A stretch of DNA of 64,000 nucleotides from Nitrosomonas sp. (GCA_024281825.1 JAMWZY010000006.1:1-64000), one strand, 5' to 3'. Positions 49,429 through 58,981 are shown, numbered from the stretch's first letter. Translations and numbers: made by a program. The notes: generated by a model not told the origin, from the sequence alone.

Positions 49429-52400
49429 TTACTCTCGGTTGGCATCAGTTTTATTTGTAATAACCGCACGCTTGGACACAATCAGAAAAAATAGTGGCAC
49501 AAAAATAGTCGCCACACAGGTTGCCATGATCATGCCACCAAAAACACCCGTGCCCATCGATTGCCGCGCTGCAGACCCAGCTCCGGTTGCGATAACAAGT
49601 GGGACAACACCCAAAATAAATGTCATGGAAGTCATAACAATCGGTCTAAAACGCAGTCGCGCTGACTGGATAGCCGCTTCATGCATGGTAATACCTTGCT
49701 GTATTTTTTGATTAGCAAATTCAACCAATAAGATTGCATTTTTTGCGGTCAAAGCAATGAGAGTTACCATGCCAATCTGGAAATAAATATCGTTATTCAT
49801 TCCCAAAATGAAAATTGCGAGCAGTGCTCCGAGTATCGCGAAAGGAATCGCAAGAATGACAGCCAATGGCAATGCCCATGTCTCAAATTGCGCGGCCAGA
49901 ATGAGAAAAACCATAACGATTGCCAAGCTAACTGCTAATATCGCAACCGAACCCAGTTTTTTTTCTTGAAAAGCAGTTCCCGTCCAAGCAATTTGATAAC
50001 CTTCCGGCAATGTTTGCTGAGCAATTTCTTCCACCAACACAATGGCATCTCCCGAACTGACACCGCTCACCGTAGTACCCATAATTTTCGCTGAAAGTAA
50101 ACCATTGTATCGCTCTAATTGCTCAGGACCTACAACATGCTTTACCTTACTCAAGGCAGATAAAGGAATCATTCCCCCAGATTCTGAGCGCACATACACT
50201 TTACCTAGATCATCTGCTTTCATGCGATACTCAGCTTCAGCCTGTAATTGCACTCGGTATGTTCTACTTGAGCGATTAAAGTCATTGATATACAACGTGC
50301 CCATAGTACTTTGTAAAGCGGTGTAAATATCAGTAATAGATACTCCCTGTGCAATCGCCTTGGCTTCATCTACTTCCACATAGTATTGCGGTACTGATGT
50401 ACGCAGAAAAGTATTTACCGAAGCCAAGCGCGGTTCTTGTTTTAAAGATCTCATCAATTCATTCACCGCCTCAGTCAACTGCGCAACATCGGTATTGATA
50501 CGGCTTTGTACATAAAACTCAAACCCTCCTGTGCTTCCTAAACCACGAATCGCCGGAGGGTTAAAAGCAACGACTAGGCCATCGGGCTGTTGCATACCAA
50601 TGACCGATAATTTATCTACCACATCGTTAGCGCTCACCGTCCGCTCTGACCAATTTTTCATGCGCACAAACACGGTGGAGACATTGGTTCTATTTCCACC
50701 ACCGATGAAATCCAACCCATTCACTGAAAACTGATACGCAATTGCTGCTTCTTTCGATAATGCTTGCGTAACCTCATCTGAGACTTTAATTGTTCGAGCC
50801 AAAGTCGCACCGTCAGGCAATATCACCACACCGATCACGTACCCCTGATCTTCGGGTGGAATAAAACCACTGGGAATGCTGCGTACCAGATAAGCCAAAA
50901 TCAAAACTACCAATAAAAAGAGCATAAGGCTACTAGCAGCATAATGAATACTCAGCCCAACCATTCGAACGTACCAACCACGAACGCGCTCAAATTGACG
51001 ATTAAAACCAGTAAAACAACCCGACATACGTCCATTTGACCTAAGTAGCAATGCACACAATGCCGGCGTTAAAGTTAACGCGACAATACCGGAAATCACA
51101 CTGGCTACAGCGATTGTCACCGCAAACTGTCGATACAATTCACCCGCGATTCCACCCAAGAAAGCCACTGGAATAAATACTGCAACCAATACTAAAGTCA
51201 TCGCTATCACAGCACTCGATATTTGTTGCATGGCTTTGATCGCAGCTTGAAGGGGTGAAAGTTTCTCTTCAGATATTAAGCGCTCAATATTTTCAAGCAC
51301 GACGATCGCATCGTCGACCACGATACCGATCGATAACACCATGGCAAATAACGTCAATGTATTAATGGAATACCCTAATAGCCACAAGCCCGCAAAACTG
51401 CCAATCAACGAAATGGGTATGGCAATAATCGGAATCAATGCAGCGCGCCAAGTCTGTAAAAATATAAAGACCACCAGAATCACGAGCAACAGCGCTTCTC
51501 CCAATGTTTTGACCACTTCCCATATAGAAGCTTTAACAAACACGCTCGTGTCGTGCGAAATGACATACTGCATTCCTTCCGGAAAATTTGGTTGCAAAGC
51601 ATGCATTTTAGCTTTTACGGCGGCTGCAGTATCCAGCGCATTCGCACCCGTGCGTAGAAAAATACCGACCCCAAGACCTAATTCACTATTGATATAAGTA
51701 CGCGTTGCATAATCTTGTGCACCCAATTCGATGCGCGCGACATCTTTCAGGTACAGCACACCATTAGGGCCGCTGGCTCGCAAAATGATCCGTTCAAACT
51801 GTTCAGGTTCAAGCAATCGGCCTCGGGCCGTCATGGTATACACCAATTGCTGATCAGCCAAAGCAGGCTCCTGACCGATTTTCCCTATTGCCTGTTGGGT
51901 ATTTTGTGTACGTATCGCATCGGCAATATCACGCGCGGTAATACCTAATTGCGCCATTCGATCGGGTTTTAGCCAAATGCGCATTGAGTAATCTTGCGCA
52001 CCAAAAATTCGCGCTTCGCCTACACCTGGAACACGCTTAATTTCATCCAGAATGTTAGCCGTCATAAAGTTACTTAGAAACAATGGGGTATGATTGACAT
52101 CCTGTGATGCGAATGCAAAAACCAGCAGTAGATCATTCGAGCGTTTTTGCACTGTTATACCAGTACGTCGCACTTCATCCGGCAAACGTGCCAGTGCTGT
52201 ATTAACTTCATTACTGACACTAAAGACTGCGCGGTCTATGTCAGTGCCAATTTCAAATGTAATCGTGATGGCCAATCGCCCACTCGTATCTGCGCTAGAG
52301 CTGAAATACAATAAGCCTTCTAAGCTATGCAGTTTTTCTTCAATGGGTGCGGCTACGGTTTTTATCAATGTTTCAACATTTGCTCCCGGGTATGTCGCTG

Positions 52401-52536
52401 TCACAACTACTGTAGGTGGTGTGATTTTGGGATATTGTTCGATCGGTAATTGTATCGCTGCAGCCAATCCGGCCAGAATAATAAAAATAGATAACACCGA
52501 CGCAAATATCGGTCGTTCAATAAAAAAACGAGTCAT
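49429..52536 (-). CDS. RND-type efflux permease (AcrB/MexF-like, HAE1 family)
   Basis: The 1035-residue inner-membrane pump has about 12 spans and two large periplasmic loops. It begins MTRFFIERPIFASVLSI, and the proton-relay region of TM4 (GIVVDDAIVVLENIER) carries the DD pair required in HAE1 pumps. It exports drugs or other amphiphiles with the adaptor encoded just upstream. No outer-membrane channel gene is adjacent, so it may borrow a TolC-like partner. It is 57 bp after the adaptor on the same strand. Confidence 0.95.
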   Translation of the reverse strand: MTRFFIERPIFASVLSIFIILAGLAAAIQLPIEQYPKITPPTVVVTATYPGANVETLIKTVAAPIEEKLHSLEGLLYFSSSADTSGRLAITITFEIGTDIDRAVFSVSNEVNTALARLPDEVRRTGITVQKRSNDLLLVFAFASQDVNHTPLFLSNFMTANILDEIKRVPGVGEARIFGAQDYSMRIWLKPDRMAQLGITARDIADAIRTQNTQQAIGKIGQEPALADQQLVYTMTARGRLLEPEQFERIILRASGPNGVLYLKDVARIELGAQDYATRTYINSELGLGVGIFLRTGANALDTAAAVKAKMHALQPNFPEGMQYVISHDTSVFVKASIWEVVKTLGEALLLVILVVFIFLQTWRAALIPIIAIPISLIGSFAGLWLLGYSINTLTLFAMVLSIGIVVDDAIVVLENIERLISEEKLSPLQAAIKAMQQISSAVIAMTLVLVAVFIPVAFLGGIAGELYRQFAVTIAVASVISGIVALTLTPALCALLLRSNGRMSGCFTGFNRQFERVRGWYVRMVGLSIHYAASSLMLFLLVVLILAYLVRSIPSGFIPPEDQGYVIGVVILPDGATLARTIKVSDEVTQALSKEAAIAYQFSVNGLDFIGGGNRTNVSTVFVRMKNWSERTVSANDVVDKLSVIGMQQPDGLVVAFNPPAIRGLGSTGGFEFYVQSRINTDVAQLTEAVNELMRSLKQEPRLASVNTFLRTSVPQYYVEVDEAKAIAQGVSITDIYTALQSTMGTLYINDFNRSSRTYRVQLQAEAEYRMKADDLGKVYVRSESGGMIPLSALSKVKHVVGPEQLERYNGLLSAKIMGTTVSGVSSGDAIVLVEEIAQQTLPEGYQIAWTGTAFQEKKLGSVAILAVSLAIVMVFLILAAQFETWALPLAVILAIPFAILGALLAIFILGMNNDIYFQIGMVTLIALTAKNAILLVEFANQKIQQGITMHEAAIQSARLRFRPIVMTSMTFILGVVPLVIATGAGSAARQSMGTGVFGGMIMATCVATIFVPLFFLIVSKRAVITNKTDANRE

Positions 52537-52593
52537 GGCGGAAATATTGTTTATATTGCGCTTGTTATCAGTGTAGTTTTGTATTGAGAAAGT

Positions 52594-53733
52594 TTATGTG
52601 CGAGGCTCTATCAATTTACCTGGTGCCAACCGCATTAAATTATCGATCACAATGCGGTCACCTGGGTTTAATCCGCCTTCAATAAGCCAATCTTTTCCGA
52701 TCCAATTGCCTACTGTGACCGGCCTTGAGGATACCGTAAGATCATCATTAATGATGTATACATACTTGCCCAAATCCGATGTCAATACTGCTACTTGAGG
52801 AATGCGATAGACTGTGCGCAATTTTCCCGCAGCAACGCGAACGCGAACAAATTGACCTGATAGCACCCGCTGCTCGGGGTTCTCAAAAGTTGCTCGGATT
52901 TGCTGAGTTGCCAGTACTGAATCAATTTTACTTGCAGCAAAATTAATGCGCCCTGGCAATGGATATTCTGATCCATCCGAGAGGATCATGGTGATGCTGT
53001 GGACATTTCCTTCATTTAGATAGCCCCCAAACTGCATCACTTCGTTTTCCGAAAAACTAAAGCGAACCCAAATCGGAGAAAGCTGCGATACTGTTGTCAA
53101 CACACTGCTGTTAGCCAACACCAAAGTCCCTTCAGAAAACTGAGAACGCCCGGTTACACCACTCACAGGAGCATTAACCGAGGTATAAGAATAATTCAAT
53201 TGCATCTGGCGGGCGCGTGCTTTAGCTGACTGTAGCGTTGTTTCCGCCACCGTCAATTCGGTTTTAACCAAATCATAAGCGCGACGACTGATAAAGCCTT
53301 TTTCATATAACTGGTGTTGGCGTTTTAGATCTTCGCGAGCGAGCTTAACGCGGGCCTGTTGCTCCTGCAAATTCGCATTCGCCTCGGCCAGTATATTCTT
53401 GTGTGGCTCAGGATCAATCAAATACAGTGGTTCACCGGCTTTTACCGGCATTCCTTCGTCATATAACCGTTTTAGCAAAACTCCTCCAATTCGGGGGCGA
53501 ATTTCAACTTCTTTGGCGCCTTCCGTCTGGGCAACAGTTTCGAGAGTAACCGGCAAATCTACCGGTTGCGCAATGATGAAATTAACTGGAACAGCTTTTG
53601 TAACGATGGGCGCAAGTTGATTGGTATCTTTTCCACACGAAACCAATAATAAACTGAGCAATACGCTCAAACAGTTGAGGAAACAAATTCCTTGCTGCTT
53701 GATTAGGGCATCCGATCGCCCTGTACAAGTCAT
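52594..53733 (-). CDS. RND efflux periplasmic adaptor lipoprotein (AcrA/MexE-like)
   Basis: The adaptor of the adjacent RND pump has 379 residues from the ATG at 53733, which has an aggt upstream; a GTG at 53775 is less likely. The signal peptide ends in lipobox LLVSC. Domains in order: beta-barrel/lipoyl half (VEIRPRIGGVLLKRLYDEGMPVKAG), a coiled-coil hairpin (EANANLQEQQARVKLAREDLKRQ...), second lipoyl half, and membrane-proximal domain. Forms a tripartite pump. Confidence 0.94.
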   Translation of the reverse strand: MTCTGRSDALIKQQGICFLNCLSVLLSLLLVSCGKDTNQLAPIVTKAVPVNFIIAQPVDLPVTLETVAQTEGAKEVEIRPRIGGVLLKRLYDEGMPVKAGEPLYLIDPEPHKNILAEANANLQEQQARVKLAREDLKRQHQLYEKGFISRRAYDLVKTELTVAETTLQSAKARARQMQLNYSYTSVNAPVSGVTGRSQFSEGTLVLANSSVLTTVSQLSPIWVRFSFSENEVMQFGGYLNEGNVHSITMILSDGSEYPLPGRINFAASKIDSVLATQQIRATFENPEQRVLSGQFVRVRVAAGKLRTVYRIPQVAVLTSDLGKYVYIINDDLTVSSRPVTVGNWIGKDWLIEGGLNPGDRIVIDNLMRLAPGKLIEPRT

Positions 53734-54060
53734 TTTTAACCTAAAAAGAAATTTAATATACACCGCGCAATTCACTTATTCGGCTATGGAAAAGACACAA
53801 AAACACATAAGGGTTCTGTATAATATAGAAGATAACAAATTGATAGATTATGTAGAAGTATTGCATAGGTAAATAAAGATATTTCTCACAATTCTACTTG
53901 CCTGTGAATATAACATTAAGGATAGTTCCAGCAGGTCTGTCATTCAAGTCAATACACATTACACTGATAACTCTAAATTGAGCAAGATCGTGTCAAATGG
54001 TACGATCAGAGCGATTATGTTTTTAATTTTATACTCGATAAATAATAAAGGTACGTTGAT
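53734..54060. other. Divergent promoter region between RND pump and copper-oxidase operon
   Basis: No gene is supported. It includes a partial palindrome gatcgt-N10-acgatc (53986-54007) about 55 bp before the multicopper oxidase ATG, which could be an operator. The aaagg Shine-Dalgarno lies just upstream of 54061. Promoter hexamers are not obvious. Confidence 0.4.
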
Positions 54061-55776
54061 ATGCCTAACCCTATTCTTATTGTCATACTAATTTTCTATT
54101 TGGCATTTACTGCAATCGGCGCGCAAGCGTCATTACTGCTACCTAAAACCATTAAAGTTGATCGCGCCGCATTAACAGCTGAGCCGCCCTGCGATCCCAA
54201 AATATCCCCTGCATGGCGTGAAGCGCAGGTTATTGATGGCGTAAAGATCGAAGCTTCTCCTGGATGCAATCCTGATAATCCAGCTTGGATCGCAGCAGCT
54301 GTCAAGGGAACCAACAACGTTTCTATGGATACTTTAATGAAAACCGGATTGTCACCGGATACCATCATCAAAACGGATGATTTGGATGGTGACGGTGACC
54401 CTGATCGGATCATCATTAAGCTTGAAGTAATGGAATTGAACGGCAAATCGCCAGATTTTCCTGGCATTCTCCCCACTTTTGACATCGCACCTGGCGTACA
54501 ACCTGGCGCTTGGGTATTTGCACCTAAAACTAGCGGAATGTCTACCGAAAATTTTGAAAGTGTTAGAGCTAACCCTCTACTGAGATTACCCGCACCAGTC
54601 ATACGAGTAGAACAAGGTGACATCGTACAGATTATTTTAGAAAACACGCATTATTTCCCTCACAGTATTCATTTGCATGGTGTAGATCATCCCTTTGCCC
54701 ATAAAGATCACGGTGGTAATGATGGCGTACCACAAACCAGTGAAATAGAATTAATGCCTGGTGAACGCCGCGTTTATGAATTCCAAGCACGTCAACCCGG
54801 CACCATGTTTTATCACTGCCACGTGCAAACCCATACGCATTTATCGATGGGTTTGGCTGGCATGATCATCGTCGAAGAAAATAGACCGAATAATTGGTTA
54901 CAAACCCTAAATATCGGTGGTGGTCATGTACGCCACCCATCTGTTGCAATCAAGGAAAAATTCGATCAGGAATATGATCTGCATTACCATGCGATGGATA
55001 AAGAATTAGGTGACATTATTAAGAAATATAATGACCCTCGATTGATAGCACGTGATATGAATCAGCGTTATGACATCACTGATTCGACTGAGGATTACTA
55101 TACGATCAACGGCTTGTCGTTTCCCTATTCTCTTCGGGAATCATTAATCATTGTCAAACCTGATCAAAAAATCAAACTGCGCCTACTCAACAGCGGCGGA
55201 GAAACAATAGCTATTCATACGCACGGACATCACGCCACGATCACACACTATGATGGCGTGGAACATAATCCAGTTGCACAAATCATGCGCGATGTTTTTG
55301 ATATGGCGCCTGCGCAACGCCTGGATTTGACCCTAGACACCACTAACGATGGAAAACACAGTTACGGTGAAGGAGATTGGTTGATTCATGATCACCGCGA
55401 AAAAGGTATTACTACCGATGGTATGGCGGAAGGAGGCAGTATGAGCTCCATCGTATATACATCGTACCTTGGTGAAGATGGCTTACCCAAAACCAGTCAT
55501 TTTGGTATTGATCTCAGCAATTTTTTTACACAGGAGTATTGGCAAAGAAGAGTACCCATATGGCAAGACCTCGATGAGGTAGCTAGTTTAGGCTCACCAG
55601 CTGGACAAGCCATCAGCATGGATATTACGACACAAAATTATCTGTTGAATGCCTTGTACGGTTTAGCTGTAGGTCTTTTAATTTATTTCATCTTTACAAA
55701 GCGCGAATACTTCAAGCAATCTGCTATGGGGGCCATTTCACGCGTTAGAGGCGATAAAGGGAGCAAACAATCATGA
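54061..55776 (+). CDS. Membrane-anchored two-domain multicopper oxidase
   Basis: This 571-residue oxidase has a signal peptide (1-23), a Ca-loop-like segment (DLDGDGDPD, about 107-116) and two cupredoxin-type domains. Domain 1 carries HLHG (H204, H206), and the type 1 ligands H201, C253, H258 and M263 in YHCHVQTHTHLSM. Domain 2 has HTHGH (H386, H388) and HDH (H443, H445) with no Cys, so only domain 1 has type 1 copper. This is the layout of the two-domain (type C) class, which includes nitrifier enzymes. A C-terminal span (527-545) anchors it in the membrane. Substrate is unknown; copper(I), phenolics or a redox protein are possible. Confidence 0.9.
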   Translation: MPNPILIVILIFYLAFTAIGAQASLLLPKTIKVDRAALTAEPPCDPKISPAWREAQVIDGVKIEASPGCNPDNPAWIAAAVKGTNNVSMDTLMKTGLSPDTIIKTDDLDGDGDPDRIIIKLEVMELNGKSPDFPGILPTFDIAPGVQPGAWVFAPKTSGMSTENFESVRANPLLRLPAPVIRVEQGDIVQIILENTHYFPHSIHLHGVDHPFAHKDHGGNDGVPQTSEIELMPGERRVYEFQARQPGTMFYHCHVQTHTHLSMGLAGMIIVEENRPNNWLQTLNIGGGHVRHPSVAIKEKFDQEYDLHYHAMDKELGDIIKKYNDPRLIARDMNQRYDITDSTEDYYTINGLSFPYSLRESLIIVKPDQKIKLRLLNSGGETIAIHTHGHHATITHYDGVEHNPVAQIMRDVFDMAPAQRLDLTLDTTNDGKHSYGEGDWLIHDHREKGITTDGMAEGGSMSSIVYTSYLGEDGLPKTSHFGIDLSNFFTQEYWQRRVPIWQDLDEVASLGSPAGQAISMDITTQNYLLNALYGLAVGLLIYFIFTKREYFKQSAMGAISRVRGDKGSKQS

Positions 55777-56744
55777 TTAAAACTATAAAAATTGCTTGCT
55801 TGCTATCAGGCATACTAATACTTTGTGCTGATGCAACAGCACAATCAGCAAAATCTACTGAGCATGATCAGCATGAACAACATCAGACACACACTGATGA
55901 ACATCACGATCATAGTGGCCATAGCATGAGCCAAGAAAGTGGCCCCGCAAGCGATCATCTACATGAACATAATAAAGATCACAGCACTATAGATAAAACA
56001 CATGAACACGCCATCGATCATAGTCAACACTCTGATCAATCAACGGAGCATGGTGACCTGCACCATCACCATCATATGGATCATGATCACATCATGGACC
56101 ATGAAGGTACTATGATTATGGGACAAAACCTTGATAAACTGCCCAGTAGTTGCAAAAGTATTTCTGAAGAAAAAGAGATTACCGTACGCGCTGGCAGAAA
56201 ATATGCGGCAAAATTCCCCGGTACGATGTTTGCATTCGATCAGCAAGAATGGCGGGTAAAGCCTTGCTCAAAAGTGACATTTCACTTCATCAATGAAGAC
56301 CAAATCCGCCATCAATTCATGATGCACGGTTTGCCCAAATATCTCTACAAATATGGCATGTTCCATTTAGAAGTAACAGGGCCGAAAACGGTATCTGGAA
56401 CCATCATCGTTCCTGGCTCAGATGATACTTTCTTGGTACATTGCGATATTTCTCACCACATGGAAAAAGGCATGAAAGCACAATTGGTGGTTGGGAAAGG
56501 GGGAGAAAACATTCCAAGCATCCCCGGTTTAACGCCTTACAATATCAATGATATCTATGAAGCAGAGAACTTGCCGATGGTTTCGGACAAAGCAGAACAA
56601 AGTGCGGTGGTTAGACAAATAACAACCGCATTCACTAAATCCGATACACAAAACTATCTCATAATCTTAATAGGCGCTTTAGTGGGGTTACTCAGCATAC
56701 CGCTCATCAAGAAGATCATGCCAAGCAAAAAGACAGAAAATTAA
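55773..56744 (+). CDS. His-rich membrane-anchored cupredoxin
   Basis: The 323-residue protein has a signal peptide (1-23), a His/Asp-rich region (about 29-110, some 25 His), a cupredoxin domain (about 130-241) and a C-terminal span (293-312). Type 1 copper ligands are H180 (RHQFMM), C224, H229 and M234 (HCDISHHMEKGM), with C-x4-H-x4-M spacing. It overlaps the multicopper oxidase gene by 4 bp. The His-rich region probably buffers copper. It likely exchanges electrons or copper with the oxidase. It is not nitrosocyanin, which uses a Glu ligand. Not assigned to a named gene. Confidence 0.85.
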   Translation: MIKTIKIACLLSGILILCADATAQSAKSTEHDQHEQHQTHTDEHHDHSGHSMSQESGPASDHLHEHNKDHSTIDKTHEHAIDHSQHSDQSTEHGDLHHHHHMDHDHIMDHEGTMIMGQNLDKLPSSCKSISEEKEITVRAGRKYAAKFPGTMFAFDQQEWRVKPCSKVTFHFINEDQIRHQFMMHGLPKYLYKYGMFHLEVTGPKTVSGTIIVPGSDDTFLVHCDISHHMEKGMKAQLVVGKGGENIPSIPGLTPYNINDIYEAENLPMVSDKAEQSAVVRQITTAFTKSDTQNYLIILIGALVGLLSIPLIKKIMPSKKTEN

Positions 56745-56763
56745 CATTATTTCTGATTAAAGA

Positions 56764-56814
56764 AGCCAGCTAAATAAAATTCGCAAATACTCCACGACAA
56801 TTATTTAGCTGGCT
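56764..56814 (+). terminator. Terminator-like hairpin after the copper-protein operon
   Basis: Perfect 14-bp arms agccagctaaataa (56764-56777) and ttatttagctggct (56801-56814), 20 bp past the cupredoxin stop. The region beyond is only moderately T-rich. Confidence 0.6.
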
Positions 56815-56927
56815 ATAAAATGCTCTCGATTCTATTTTTACTATCAAATTCGCATAAGCTACTTGTTTAATTTACTTGCAATGAATGTAGTAGCAAGTCA
56901 TGTGAATTAGACCTATTAGCAAAATGG

Positions 56928-57206
56928 TTAGCTACATTTTCCTGTTTCTGAACCATCTTCTTTGGTTTCTGAACCATCTTCTTTAACACAAGAATTTTCA
57001 CAAACACCTGATTTTTTACACGCTTTCCCAGCAGGGAGGCTTTTCTTATCAATACAAGCACCCTCTACCAAATAGCAAACTTGGTTTGCATCACAGGCAG
57101 ATTTGCCATCTTTTTCAGTATCAAGACTACATTTTGCAAAAGCCTGGCTCGTCATAAAAGTAAGCGCGACGAGAAGTAAAGCAATATTTATTGTTTTTTT
57201 AAACAT
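56928..57206 (-). CDS. Small secreted Cys-rich protein with tandem repeat
   Basis: The 92-residue product has a signal peptide (INIALLLVALTFMTSQAFA) and a mature part of about 68 residues with ten cysteines (CSLDTEK..ACDANQVCYLVEGACID...ACKKSGVCENSC...C), probably disulfide-bonded. Near the end, KEDGSET is repeated twice, encoded by a 21-bp tandem duplication at 56944-56985. A good Shine-Dalgarno (aaaggag) precedes the ATG. I do not recognise the family; its role is unknown. Confidence 0.75.
   Translation of the reverse strand: MFKKTINIALLLVALTFMTSQAFAKCSLDTEKDGKSACDANQVCYLVEGACIDKKSLPAGKACKKSGVCENSCVKEDGSETKEDGSETGKCS
56944..56985 (-). repeat. 21-bp tandem duplication in the Cys-rich gene
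   Basis: Two copies of gtttctgaaccatcttcttt plus one base lie at 56944-56964 and 56965-56985. They differ only at the last base. The repeat preserves the reading frame and adds KEDGSET. Copy number could vary between strains. Confidence 0.85.
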
Positions 57207-57349
57207 ATTTTCTCCTTTCGTGTTTCAACAATATGCAAAAATTTATTTTTGCTTTTTTAGCATAGCAGAAAAATATTTAAAACGAACACGAATATTTTAT
57301 TCAATTAATCTATATCAAAGAAATCAATCCAAACCCTCCATCTTAAGAT

Positions 57350-58981
57350 TCAGCGCTTATCTTTGTGGCGTTCCAAGTGCTCTTCGACATCCTTTTGACT
57401 GAAACCAATCGCGCTGGCCACACGATCTGCATGACTGACTCTAGATACACCCGGAATCAAACGGTGAGTCGGCTCATTCACTGCAAATTCTACTTGCAGG
57501 TAACGCCCAATTTGATCTTTCCGCAGCAATTCGCACAGCTCGTGATTATGTGTCACCAACAAAGTACTAGCGCCAAGTTTATGAAATCCTTTTAAAATAT
57601 ATTCTGAAATGGTCATCTTCTCTTCGAATGTAGTGCCCTCTGATAACTCATCCAACACCACCAAACTCAACGCAGTAGAATTGAAAAATATTTCCCGGGT
57701 ACGCGTCAATTCATGCGCAAAACGCCCCATACCTGCACTCAGTTGTCCTGGATCTGGAACTTGATAATACATATGTTCAGCGGGTACTAATCTTCCTTGT
57801 TTTGCCGGTATATAACACCCAATTTGCCCCAATAATTGAATTTGCACAACCGTTTTGCAATAAGCTGTTTTGCCACCACTATTCGGACCCGTGATGATTA
57901 AGATTCGATCCTTGGCATCCAAGTGAATATCATTCGGTACATACTCAGCCATAACAGTAATCAATAGTGGGTTTCTTGCATGATTGACTATCAACTGATG
58001 CGATTTCTCATCGAGAATTTCTGGCAAAGTTTTGTCGACCATTAGGGTTTCACCATAACGATAAAATGACAACAATTCATCCAGCATCCCCAGTGTTTCA
58101 ACCACTCTCGCTAGTTCTAAACTTTCACGAAATTGCTTACGTAATGGATAAATAATTGAATCACGGTCGGACACCCCCATGGCCAACAAAATAATAGGAA
58201 AAATCGGAACCGTCAGTCCCAAAATTGCGTAACTGATATAGGATCCGCGAAAATCCGGCATCAACATCTCCATAAACAGCAAAATACCATACGATGCAGC
58301 AAAAAAAAGCAAGGCAGGTATCACCTTAAACAAGCTAGGATGAAAACGTGCATAAAGATCAAATCCCGATTTTTCTTTTTTGGTTTTAAATTTACCATTG
58401 GAAGAAAAAACAGGGCCCTTAATCAAAGCACACATATCCGAGTTGCCAAATTCACGGATTGCGTTGAGCAAAGTACGTAAATAAGACGATTGGGGTGGTG
58501 GGATTTTGGTTATCTTTTCTACCAGATCAACAACAAATTCAGTACCATCTCTGTACTGGCGATAACCATAGCCGCCAAACTCAAGCTTATCGGGTGAACT
58601 GGGTTCTTCGCTAGCAAGACCACCAACAAACTCACCATACAAAAGATATTTGAGTGATTTTTCATGTTTAGCCGACTCCGCTATATATTTCATCAAAGCA
58701 TCGCGTAATTTTGGGTCAGATTCAATTTCCATCAGTGCTGCCTGTTTTTGCTGCAGTACCGATGCATCAACAAGTGGGTGAGCAATCGAGCGAAATAGCA
58801 CCAGCTGTCCTATTTCAGTTTGTGTCCTATCGATCACTTTAAACAGTTTTTCGGCTTCAATTGCTCCGAATGTTTTCGAATCAAGCACCGAGAAATCGCT
58901 TTCGTTAGGACGGATATCTTCCATACCCGTGGGTCGGTCTCCGTCCGATTGAATGAATTTGTTACGCCAAAGATCAGTCAT
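57350..58981 (-). CDS. MutS-related ATPase with membrane spans
   Basis: This 543-residue protein has a MutS core helical region and a C-terminal ATPase domain with Walker A ITGPNSGGKT and Walker B SLVVLDELSEGTTF, as in MutS domain V. It lacks the MutS mismatch-recognition and connector domains. Two hydrophobic segments (IPALLFFAASYGILLFMEML and SYAILGLTVPIFPIILLAMG), near residues 220-270, interrupt the core, so it should be membrane-bound. A role in mismatch repair is unlikely. Function is unknown. It is divergent from the ABC exporter genes. Confidence 0.85.
   Translation of the reverse strand: MTDLWRNKFIQSDGDRPTGMEDIRPNESDFSVLDSKTFGAIEAEKLFKVIDRTQTEIGQLVLFRSIAHPLVDASVLQQKQAALMEIESDPKLRDALMKYIAESAKHEKSLKYLLYGEFVGGLASEEPSSPDKLEFGGYGYRQYRDGTEFVVDLVEKITKIPPPQSSYLRTLLNAIREFGNSDMCALIKGPVFSSNGKFKTKKEKSGFDLYARFHPSLFKVIPALLFFAASYGILLFMEMLMPDFRGSYISYAILGLTVPIFPIILLAMGVSDRDSIIYPLRKQFRESLELARVVETLGMLDELLSFYRYGETLMVDKTLPEILDEKSHQLIVNHARNPLLITVMAEYVPNDIHLDAKDRILIITGPNSGGKTAYCKTVVQIQLLGQIGCYIPAKQGRLVPAEHMYYQVPDPGQLSAGMGRFAHELTRTREIFFNSTALSLVVLDELSEGTTFEEKMTISEYILKGFHKLGASTLLVTHNHELCELLRKDQIGRYLQVEFAVNEPTHRLIPGVSRVSHADRVASAIGFSQKDVEEHLERHKDKR

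Noticed and set aside
55773..56744. Cupredoxin as nitrosocyanin
   Set aside because: Nitrosocyanin uses a Glu ligand in a red copper site. Here the ligand set reads His/Cys/His/Met with C-x4-H-x4-M spacing, as in blue type 1 sites.
56867..57061. A 64-codon minus-strand frame rich in KMVQK
   Set aside because: It is the same 21-bp repeat read in another frame of the Cys-rich gene, with no Shine-Dalgarno.
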